In this document: piece after piece, positions 1-5,136 of the stretch | Position numbering within the stretch: the stretch's first letter is position 1 | Layout of the letters: every line of letters starts with the position of its first letter | Translations under genes and position numbers: made by a program | The notes under the pieces: generated by a model | What the model saw: only the letters and a program-made list of their open reading frames with translations | Databases searched by the model: none | Told to the model about the DNA's origin: nothing | Assembly (NCBI GenBank): GCA_017549325.1 | Contig: JAFYVA010000052.1 | Location: 1 to 5,875 of the forward strand | DNA: 5,875 nt | Source: Oscillospiraceae bacterium | GTDB lineage: Bacteria; Bacillota_A; Clostridia; Oscillospirales; Oscillospiraceae | Reading direction: 5' to 3'

Positions 1-783
1 ACCGAGGCCGGTTTCGGCGCGGATCTGGGCGCTGAGAAGTTCCTGGATATCAAGTGCCGTCTGGCCGGTCTCAAGCCCGATGCCGTTGTGGTGGTGGCTA
101 CCGTCCGCGCATTGAAGAATCACGGCGGCGTGCCCAAGGCTGAGCTGAACAACGAGAATCTGGCAGCTCTCGAGGCCGGTATGCCCAACCTGCTGCGCCA
201 TGTGTCCAATATCAAGGATGTGTACGGTCTGCCCTGTGTGGTGGCCATCAACGCATTCCCCACCGATACCGCTGCCGAGCTGAAGCTGGTGGAGGATAAG
301 TGCCGTGAGCTGGGTGTCAACGTGGCCCTCAGCGAGGTCTGGGCCAAGGGCGGCGAGGGCGGTATCGCACTGGCCGAGGAGGTTGTCCGCCTGTGCGATA
401 GCGAGAACAACTTCCGCTTTGCCTACGACACCGAGGATTCCATCGAGAAGAAGCTGAGCGATATCTGCCAGCGCGTCTATCACGCCGACGGCGTGGTGCT
501 CACTGCCGGCGCCCGCAAGCAGATGCAGCAGCTGGAGGCACAGGGCTTTGGCAAGATGCCCATCTGCATGGCCAAGACCCAGTACTCCTTCTCCGATGAC
601 CAGACGCTGCTGGGTGCCCCCGAGGGCTTCACCGTCACCGTTCGCAACCTGAAGGTCAGCGCCGGTGCCGGATTCCTGGTGGCGCTTACCGGCGATATCA
701 TGACCATGCCGGGTCTTCCCAAGGTTCCCTCCGCTGAGAAGATCGATGTGGATGAGAACGGCAAGATCACCGGATTGTTCTAA
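1..783 (+). CDS. fhs: Formate--tetrahydrofolate ligase, C-terminal part (5' end outside window)
   Basis: ATP-dependent ligase that joins formate to tetrahydrofolate, giving 10-formyl-tetrahydrofolate. It is a cytosolic enzyme of one-carbon metabolism and of the methyl branch of the Wood-Ljungdahl pathway. The frame is open from base 1, so the ATG at 88 is internal. The visible 260 residues begin with the family signature [14 protein letters not shown] and continue through IKCR and [15 protein letters not shown]. They end with the typical tail [24 protein letters not shown]. Family members are about 555 residues long, so slightly more than the N-terminal half, including the P-loop, lies upstream of the window. 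No frameshift or lesion is seen. Codon use is strongly biased to GCC, CTG, AAG and GGC, as in a highly expressed gene. The stop is followed 27 bases later by a strong terminator, so the gene ends its own transcription unit and is not cotranscribed with the regulator downstream. Confidence 0.97.
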   Translation, partial: TEAGFGADLGAEKFLDIKCRLAGLKPDAVVVVATVRALKNHGGVPKAELNNENLAALEAGMPNLLRHVSNIKDVYGLPCVVAINAFPTDTAAELKLVEDKCRELGVNVALSEVWAKGGEGGIALAEEVVRLCDSENNFRFAYDTEDSIEKKLSDICQRVYHADGVVLTAGARKQMQQLEAQGFGKMPICMAKTQYSFSDDQTLLGAPEGFTVTVRNLKVSAGAGFLVALTGDIMTMPGLPKVPSAEKIDVDENGKITGLF

Positions 784-810
784 GGAACAATCTTCCTACC
801 CAATCAGTGT

Positions 811-857
811 AAAATCCCCCTTGTTTCCGCAAAAACGGGAACAAGGGGGATTTTTTT
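811..857 (+). terminator. Rho-independent terminator of fhs
   Basis: The left arm 815-829 pairs with 836-850 around a six-base loop (830-835), with one T-G wobble at 826/839. The helix is extended by AAAA 811-814 pairing with the start of the T run at 851-857. It is a GC-rich stem (CCCCC/GGGGG) followed by seven T, 27 bases after the fhs stop. The A run on the left could also support termination on the opposite strand. Confidence 0.95.
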
Positions 858-981
858 CAGTAGGGGAGGGAGGTGCAAAACACGGAGCCTATATAAGAAC
901 GTTGCCGGTGCGGTGAATCAGCAAGTTGCACTGTCGGACGGGTTGCTTTTTGGGGGTTATACCAAATACATCGCAGAGTGA

Positions 982-1010
982 TTGATTTACTGTCAGTTTA
1001 AAGGTAGAAT
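982..1010 (+). promoter_or_regulatory. Predicted sigma-A promoter of the LysR-type regulator gene
   Basis: TTGATT (982-987), a 17-base spacer and TAGAAT (1005-1010) give 4/6 and 5/6 matches to the sigma-70/sigma-A consensus. Transcription would start near 1017, leaving a leader of about 45 bases before TTG 1062. The rest of the 858-1061 spacer shows no convincing gene or RNA. The sequence TTATAC at 957-962 matches the half-site of the palindrome downstream of the regulator gene and may be relevant to autoregulation. Confidence 0.6.
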
Positions 1011-1045
1011 GGTAGCAATTTTGGTGAAATGCCAGTTGCATGGGA

Positions 1046-1064
1046 AGAGAGGTGTCGTGCATTG
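1046..1064 (+). promoter_or_regulatory. Ribosome binding site that selects a TTG start for the LysR gene
   Basis: AGAGAGG at 1046-1052 is followed by 9 bases and TTG at 1062-1064. No comparable purine run precedes the longer ATG reading at 1029, where the upstream bases read GCAATTTTGGTGAA. This is the main evidence for the shorter protein. Confidence 0.65.
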
Positions 1065-1961
1065 AACGATCTGCAGATAAAATATTTCTTAAAAGCCGCG
1101 CAGCGCCTGAATTTTTCAGAAGCAGCCAAGGAACTGTTCATCACGCAGCCGGCGCTTAGTCAACAGATCACGGCCATCGAAAAAGAATTGAATATGCAGC
1201 TGTTTATCCGCGACAAGAATAAGCTGCGCCTGACGCCTGCGGCAATCGTACTGATGCAGGAACTGCCGAAATGCAGCCGTATGATGCAGGAGGCCTTTGA
1301 AAGAGCGCGGATCATCAGTGACGGACACAGTGCCATCTTGAAGATGGGTGTTCTGGAAGGGCAGATTCTCTCGCCGAATTTCCGGGCAGCCTATCATGCT
1401 TTTGAGGCGGCGTATCCCAATATCCATATCGAGTTCACCATGGACTCTTTTTCCGGCTTGCGAAAGGGTTTGGATGAAAAGAAGCTGGATATTGCCTTTA
1501 CGATTAACTTCGATATAAAGAATAGTCCCTCCTATCTGTGGGTCACCACCGATGTGGACACCTGTGCCGTCTTTGCGGCGAAGAGCCATCCGCTGAACGA
1601 AAAGAAGGTCCATAGCTGGAAAGATTTGAAGGACGAGACGATTGTTCTGGTGGACGGTGAAGATAGCGCCATCGTGCAGGAAATGGTGTTGGCCGATTGC
1701 GAAGACGCAGGATTCATACCGAAGTTTTTGCTGGCACACTCGCTGAACGAGCAGATGCTGTGGATCGATGCCGGACGGGGCGTCGGTATCAGCAATACCG
1801 ATAGCTACCTCTATGCCAACCCGAACGTCTGCTGTTTGAAAGAAATGCCGATCAAGGGAAACTACTTCGTCTTGGCGTGGCATCGGGAGAATATCAACAG
1901 TGCGATTGCCCTCTTTACCAACTTTGTGGCAGACTACATAGAGAAGAACAAACTGATATAG
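1062..1961 (+). CDS. LysR-type transcriptional regulator, likely controlling the downstream URO-D/MFS operon
   Basis: A 299-residue DNA-binding regulator, the usual LysR length of about 300. Residues 1-60 form the winged helix-turn-helix: LQIKYFLKAAQRLNFSEAA, then TQPALSQQITAIEKELNMQLF and the wing R-D-K-N-K-L-R-L-T. Residues from about 90 to the end match the LysR substrate-binding (effector) domain, so a small-molecule inducer is expected. I chose TTG 1062 because it places the conserved NDLQIKYF start at residue 2 and because AGAGAGG (1046-1052) lies 9 bases upstream. The alternative ATG 1029 adds 11 residues not typical of the family, has no clear ribosome binding site, and would lie only about 12 bases after the predicted transcription start. 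The gene lies directly upstream of, and in the same direction as, its presumed target, rather than divergent as in most LysR systems. A palindrome begins 9 bases after the stop. The inducer is unknown. Confidence 0.93.
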   Translation: MNDLQIKYFLKAAQRLNFSEAAKELFITQPALSQQITAIEKELNMQLFIRDKNKLRLTPAAIVLMQELPKCSRMMQEAFERARIISDGHSAILKMGVLEGQILSPNFRAAYHAFEAAYPNIHIEFTMDSFSGLRKGLDEKKLDIAFTINFDIKNSPSYLWVTTDVDTCAVFAAKSHPLNEKKVHSWKDLKDETIVLVDGEDSAIVQEMVLADCEDAGFIPKFLLAHSLNEQMLWIDAGRGVGISNTDSYLYANPNVCCLKEMPIKGNYFVLAWHRENINSAIALFTNFVADYIEKNKLI

Positions 1962-1969
1962 TCAAACGA

Positions 1970-2010
1970 AAATTAGCATAGTATAAGTTTTACTTATACT
2001 ATGCTAATTT
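1970..2010 (+). promoter_or_regulatory. Perfect 19-bp inverted repeat, probable LysR operator (possibly also a weak terminator)
   Basis: Bases 1970-1988 are perfectly complementary to 1992-2010 around TTT (1989-1991). The dyad centre at 1990 carries the LysR-type T-N11-A core (T1984, A1996) flanked by GTATAAG and CTTATAC arms. The centre is about 64 bases upstream of the predicted start of the URO-D promoter, matching the usual LysR recognition-site position near -65. The arms have only four GC pairs, and the T-rich stretch that follows (ATTCTATTT) is interrupted. A role as transcript terminator for the LysR gene is therefore possible but weaker than the operator reading; both could hold. Confidence 0.75.
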
Positions 2011-2018
2011 ATTCTATT

Positions 2019-2047
2019 TGGACAAACGAGAGTGCCGATTTTATAAT
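2019..2047 (+). promoter_or_regulatory. Near-consensus sigma-A promoter of the URO-D/MFS operon
   Basis: TGGACA (2019-2024), 17 bases and a perfect TATAAT (2042-2047) give 5/6 and 6/6 matches to consensus, predicting a start near 2054. The leader would be only about 27 bases. TATTCTAT at 2010-2017, abutting the -35, resembles TATACTAT (1995-2002) in the palindrome and could be a LysR activation subsite. Such a strong core promoter also leaves room for basal or repressed expression. Confidence 0.8.
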
Positions 2048-2080
2048 AAAATTACTATCAAAAAGAAGGAGCAGATGCGT

Positions 2081-3316
2081 ATGATTGAACGGAATGACGC
2101 CTTTGTGGCGCGCGCAGCACGCGTAAAAACAGCGATTGCGCTGGGAACTCCCGATCGTGTTCCTTTTGTTCCTACGATGGGAAATTTGGTGGCGCTGGAA
2201 TATGGCGCCTCGGTCAAAGAGGCGATGACCGACCAGAGCACCATCATCCCGGCCCTCGACCGGTTGCTGGAAGACATCAAGCCGGACTATTTTTATACGC
2301 CCGACTTCTTCCCTAAGAACACCTTGGACATCCTTCGCCCCATCAACATCAACTATCCCGGAAAGACGCCTGAATTCGGTGACAATTTCACCTATCAGGT
2401 GGCAGACCATACCTTCATGGAAGACGATGAGTACGATGTGTTCCTGAAGGATCCCTCCGCCTTTTTGATGCACCGCGTGCTGGCGGAAAAGTATGAGGCG
2501 CTGGCCGGTTTGAAGCTGCTGAATCCTTATAATCTGTGCGGCGCTACCGTGATGGGTTTTGCGTCGCTGGCCGCGCCTCCGCTGGTAGGAGCCTTGGAGG
2601 CCATGCTGGCAGCAGGCAAGGCAACGCAGGCCTATATCGGCTCCTCCGTTGCGGTCAATATGCATCTTATCCGGAAGGGATTCCCCATCTGGGGCAGCGC
2701 GGTGGCCAGCGCACCCTTTGATATCTTTGCCGACAATATCCGCGGTCTGCTCAACACGGTGATGGATCTCAAGACCGATCCGGAGCTGCTGGCACAGGCG
2801 CTGGATCGCTTCACCGACGTGGTGATCGCCGACGCCATCGCACTGGCAAAGATGTCCCATTCCGACAGCGTCTTCGTCCCGCTGCATATCGGTGTGGACG
2901 AGTTTATGTCGCCGTCGGACTATGAGCAGTACTACTGGCCGTCGCTGAAAAAGCTGCTGTGTGCGCTGGTAGCTGCCGATCTCACGCCCTTTGTGTTCTG
3001 TGAGGGAAACTATTATACGCGCCTTAACTGCATCAAGGATGTGCCGAAGGGCAAGATTGTTTACCTTTTTGAAAAGCAGGATATGGCCAAGGCCAAGCGC
3101 GAGCTGGAGGGCATCGCCTGTGTGGCCGGCAACATGAGTACCGCAACACTCATGCACGGGTCCACGGAACAGGTGGTGACGGAGACGCGCCGCCTGCTGG
3201 ACACCTGCGCGCCCGGCGGCGGATATATCATGTCCAACGATATTTCTCTTGACAACTGCAAGCGGGAAAATCTGGCGGCGTGGTATGAGGCGGTGGAGAA
3301 ATACGGCAGCTATTGA
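2081..3316 (+). CDS. Uroporphyrinogen decarboxylase (URO-D) family protein, non-HemE, function unknown
   Basis: A 411-residue cytosolic protein of the URO-D/methyltransferase fold. Family marks are TPDRVPFVP (residues 23-31), the stretch H269 IGVDEFMSPSDYEQYYW, then FVFCEGNYYTRL around C307, VPKGKIVYLFEKQDMAKAKREL, CVAGNMSTATLMHGSTEQV, and GGGYIMSND near residues 380-387. The HemE substrate motif RQAGR is absent, so heme synthesis is unlikely. MtaA/CmuA-type corrinoid methyltransferases bind zinc through His-x-Cys and a later Cys. Here the first site reads V-F-C307-E-G-N and the later Gly-Cys position reads S385-N-D, so that set is incomplete. ATG 2081 is preferred because AAGGAG (2066-2071) lies 9 bases upstream; ATG 2075 is only 3 bases from it. 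A TTG at 2018 would overlap the -35 box. The gene is first in an operon with the MFS gene, 86 bases apart with no terminator. Methyl transfer or demethylation is an inference only. Confidence 0.9.
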   Translation: MIERNDAFVARAARVKTAIALGTPDRVPFVPTMGNLVALEYGASVKEAMTDQSTIIPALDRLLEDIKPDYFYTPDFFPKNTLDILRPININYPGKTPEFGDNFTYQVADHTFMEDDEYDVFLKDPSAFLMHRVLAEKYEALAGLKLLNPYNLCGATVMGFASLAAPPLVGALEAMLAAGKATQAYIGSSVAVNMHLIRKGFPIWGSAVASAPFDIFADNIRGLLNTVMDLKTDPELLAQALDRFTDVVIADAIALAKMSHSDSVFVPLHIGVDEFMSPSDYEQYYWPSLKKLLCALVAADLTPFVFCEGNYYTRLNCIKDVPKGKIVYLFEKQDMAKAKRELEGIACVAGNMSTATLMHGSTEQVVTETRRLLDTCAPGGGYIMSNDISLDNCKRENLAAWYEAVEKYGSY

Positions 3317-3343
3317 TCTGCCGACACATAAAAACTGTGGCAT

Positions 3344-3365
3344 AACTGCATAGAGGGGTGCAGTT
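3344..3365 (+). other. Small hairpin in the URO-D/MFS intergenic gap
   Basis: AACTGCA (3344-3350) pairs with TGCAGTT (3359-3365) around the purine-rich loop TAGAGGGG. It has no T run after it, so it is not a terminator; it could be an mRNA-stability or processing element. The remainder of the 3317-3402 gap is A-rich leader for the MFS ribosome binding site (AGGAG 3391-3395). Confidence 0.35.
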
Positions 3366-3402
3366 AGTAATAAAAAACAAAACATCTGAGAGGAGAGAAC
3401 CC

Positions 3403-4734
3403 ATGCAGAAAAAAAGCATTAACCTTGGCTTCCGTGGCTGGATGCTCCTGATTTATCAGGCAATTGCATTCTTTACCTTCACCGTTTTTACCAACTTCCC
3501 CATGAACATTCTCGCCGACATGTACGGTGGTGCACAGAAGATCTCCACGATCTACACCATCGCTACGTTCCTCGGTATCGTGATCCAGCTGGTCCTGACC
3601 CGCTTCATCGGTAAGATGAAGAGCGTTAAGGCCATGGGTGCCGCTTTCGGTATCATTTCTCTGGTGCTGGCGCTGGGCATCATGTATATCAGCCCCGCTC
3701 AGCAGACGCTGTGGCAGGTAGTGTACTTCCTGGAGACGCTGTTCGTCATCCTGTATGCCACCTTCGCGCTGGGTATTCTGGTTGGCCAGTGGTTCCCCCG
3801 TCGTAAGGGTACCGTTATGGGCATCGCCACATTCGCATTCCCCATCACCAACGGCGTGATCGGTGCCTTCGCCGGTGCTGTGTTTAACCCCGAGTACATG
3901 GCCGCTTCTCACGGCGTTCCTAATGTCGCCGGTGCGTTCCTGCCTTATTTCATTATCGCGGTGGTTGGTCTGCTGGTCGGTCTGATCTTCATTAAGGACT
4001 ATCCCGAACAGTGCGGCGCTTATCGTGACAACGACAAGTCCTTCACTCCCGAGATTGCACAGGCAATGCTGGCACAGGAGATTGAGAACAAGAAGACCTC
4101 CGTCTGGACGCTGGGCAACACCCTGAAGAATCGCGATTTCTGGTTCGTCACCATCCCCATGGGCGCGCTGCTGATGTGCTCCGTCGGTATGATGACCCAG
4201 ACCAGCGCCATGATCGCCACCTATGCCGAGCTGAACTTTGCCACCGTGATGGCCATGTCCTGCGTCGTTGCTTGCGTCGGTAGTTGGCTGCTGGGCGTGC
4301 TGGATACCAAGCTGGGTACCAAGAAAGCTGTTGTGATCTCCGTGATCATCATGATCGTCGGTGGTATTCTGGGCTCCATCAACGGTGCCGGTTGGTTTAT
4401 CGCTGCCTTCGTCTGCCTGTCTGTCTTCGAGGGTGCCGCTTCCAACTTCACCGTCTCTGCCGCTGCACAGTATTGGCGTCGTGAGGACTTCTCCAACGTG
4501 TTCTCCTGCGTGAACCCCATCGCCAACATCCTGCAGGCTGCCGGTCCCATGATGATCGCTGCCATCCTCTTCACCAAGGGCTGCCAGGCCGTGTTCGGCG
4601 TCAGCGCCGTGATCGGTGTTGTCTGCTTGGTCCTGATCCTGCTGTTCAAGCCCGCCCACGTAAAGGAGACCGACGATAAGTATCGTACCAAGGCCGGCAA
4701 GGCGCTGGACGACGCACTGGTTGGTCGTAAATAA
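3403..4734 (+). CDS. Major facilitator superfamily transporter, OFA (oxalate/formate antiporter)-like
   Basis: A 443-residue inner-membrane carrier with roughly twelve hydrophobic segments, the normal size for this family. The loop between helices 2 and 3 carries a degenerate MFS motif A (RFIGKMKSVKAM, about residues 67-78). It is mirrored in the second half by G-V-L-D-T-K-L-G-T-K-K-A. QWFPRRKGTVMGIATFAFP (helix 4-5 region) is typical of OFA-like members. A charged cytosolic loop of about 50 residues (KDYPEQCGAYRDNDKSF to TLKNRDF) separates the two six-helix halves, and the C-terminus is a short basic tail. The start ATG 3403 has AGGAG 7 bases upstream. An in-frame GTG at 3358 would add 15 residues with no good ribosome binding site. 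Being second in the operon after the URO-D gene, it probably imports that enzyme's substrate or exchanges substrate for product. The substrate cannot be read from sequence; organic acids are typical for OFA. Confidence 0.92.
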   Translation: MQKKSINLGFRGWMLLIYQAIAFFTFTVFTNFPMNILADMYGGAQKISTIYTIATFLGIVIQLVLTRFIGKMKSVKAMGAAFGIISLVLALGIMYISPAQQTLWQVVYFLETLFVILYATFALGILVGQWFPRRKGTVMGIATFAFPITNGVIGAFAGAVFNPEYMAASHGVPNVAGAFLPYFIIAVVGLLVGLIFIKDYPEQCGAYRDNDKSFTPEIAQAMLAQEIENKKTSVWTLGNTLKNRDFWFVTIPMGALLMCSVGMMTQTSAMIATYAELNFATVMAMSCVVACVGSWLLGVLDTKLGTKKAVVISVIIMIVGGILGSINGAGWFIAAFVCLSVFEGAASNFTVSAAAQYWRREDFSNVFSCVNPIANILQAAGPMMIAAILFTKGCQAVFGVSAVIGVVCLVLILLFKPAHVKETDDKYRTKAGKALDDALVGRK

Positions 4735-4737
4735 GTT

Positions 4738-4763
4738 TTAATCAGTTCTGATTCTCTGATTAA
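4738..4763 (+). other. 3' UTR hairpin after the MFS gene
   Basis: TTAATCAG (4738-4745) pairs with CTGATTAA (4756-4763) around a ten-base loop that holds another copy of CTGATT. It starts 3 bases after the stop, precedes the real terminator and lacks a T run. A role in 3'-end stability is possible. Confidence 0.35.
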
Positions 4764-4776
4764 GAGTCTCCCCTCA

Positions 4777-4817
4777 GAGAGCAGGTCCGCCGATCGGTGG
4801 GCCTGCTCTCACTTTTT
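4777..4817 (+). terminator. Rho-independent terminator of the URO-D/MFS operon
   Basis: A fifteen-pair stem runs 4777-4791 with 4796-4810 (GAGAGCAGG against CCTGCTCTC, then a lower-quality part with G-T pairs) around the tetraloop GATC. It is followed by ACTTTTT (4811-4817). It sits about 40 bases after the MFS stop and isolates the operon from kup. Confidence 0.93.
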
Positions 4818-4849
4818 GCGCAACAGTAAGAACCGACGGCATACGTGCC

Positions 4850-4878
4850 TTGACAATGCGCTAATTTTCTGTTAAAAT
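4850..4878 (+). promoter_or_regulatory. Consensus sigma-A promoter of kup
   Basis: TTGACA (4850-4855), 17 bases and TAAAAT (4873-4878) match 6/6 and 5/6 positions of the consensus. Transcription would start near 4885, giving a leader of about 250 bases that contains the whole riboswitch. Control is therefore expected mainly after initiation. Confidence 0.88.
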
Positions 4879-4914
4879 TGCGCCTGTATTGGGCGAAATT
4901 TTGGCCAATAATAT

Positions 4915-5036
4915 GCTTAATGCCGCGATTTGCGGCAGCGGGAGAACCAAATTTTGGGGTGTATCCGCCTTTGGCGGTAGGAGACCTTCTTCTCCGAACC
5001 CGACAGCTAATCTCGTCAGCGCAAAGAAGGAGAGAG
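4915..5036 (+). ncRNA. c-di-AMP riboswitch (ydaO/yuaA class)
   Basis: Recognised from the conserved ydaO/yuaA segments in order: GGGAGAACC (4940-4948), TTTTGGGGT (4952-4960), a CCGCC/GGCGG hairpin (4965-4977), a GGAGA/TCTCC hairpin (4980-4995), GAACCCGACAGCTAA (4996-5010) and GAAGGAGAG (5026-5034). Closing helix P1 is likely TTTGCG (4929-4934) with CGCAAA (5020-5025). Its place in the leader of a potassium transporter is the classic setting: the aptamer binds two c-di-AMP molecules, and ligand binding normally lowers expression, because c-di-AMP signals potassium sufficiency. The family assignment rests on remembered consensus, not on a covariance-model search. The exact 5' edge is uncertain by about 10 bases. 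Confidence 0.93.
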
Positions 5037-5043
5037 ACCGTTG

Positions 5044-5062
5044 GCCGCAGTTGTTCTGCGGC
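5044..5062 (+). promoter_or_regulatory. Hairpin in the riboswitch expression platform
   Basis: GCCGCAG (5044-5050) pairs with CTGCGGC (5056-5062) around TTGTT. Its 3' arm overlaps the GGCAG that forms the next hairpin (5060-5075), so the two exclude each other at the base of the stem. It probably takes part in the terminator/antiterminator choice. Confidence 0.5.
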
Positions 5063-5080
5063 AGATGGTGCTGCCTTTTT
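5060..5080 (+). terminator. Minor candidate terminator in the kup leader
   Basis: GGCAG (5060-5064) and CTGCC (5071-5075) form a five-pair stem with a six-base loop, followed by TTTTT (5076-5080). The stem is short, so it would be weak alone. It shares CTGCC-type sequence with the stronger hairpin that follows and may instead act as an alternative fold. Confidence 0.4.
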
Positions 5081-5082
5081 GT

Positions 5083-5111
5083 GCTGCCGTAAAACGGCAG
5101 CTTTTATTTTT
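5083..5111 (+). terminator. Riboswitch-controlled intrinsic terminator upstream of kup
   Basis: GCTGCCGT (5083-5090) pairs with ACGGCAGC (5094-5101) around a three-A loop and is followed by TTTTATTTTT (5102-5111). It lies between the aptamer and the kup start codon. A terminator ahead of the coding region fits an OFF switch in which c-di-AMP binding favours premature termination. Confidence 0.85.
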
Positions 5112-5136
5112 CTCAAGGAATGTGTGGAGGTGTAAA

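Noticed and set aside
920..951. AGCAA/TTGCT stem followed by a T run as a terminator or small RNA end
   Set aside because: There are only five weak pairs with a long loop, and fhs already has a strong terminator. It is probably chance.
2018..2080. Extended N-terminus of the URO-D protein from TTG 2018
   Set aside because: It would start inside the -35 box and upstream of the predicted transcription start. The extension (DKRECRFYNK...) is unlike the family.
2009..3385. Long minus-strand open frame (458 codons) opposite the URO-D gene
   Set aside because: It mirrors the codon structure of the recognised + strand gene, has no recognisable domain and would start in the MFS leader. It is a shadow frame.
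3358..3402. GTG 3358 as the MFS start
   Set aside because: It is preceded directly by the loop of a small hairpin with no properly spaced ribosome binding site, whereas ATG 3403 has AGGAG at 7 bases.
3364..4659. Minus-strand open frame (431 codons) opposite the MFS gene
   Set aside because: The translation is rich in His, Asp and Gly repeats, as expected from the complement of hydrophobic transporter codons. No ribosome binding site or family match is seen.
4878..5135. 85-codon + strand open frame across the kup leader
   Set aside because: It runs through the riboswitch and terminator hairpins. The sequence is explained by RNA structure and has no ribosome binding site.
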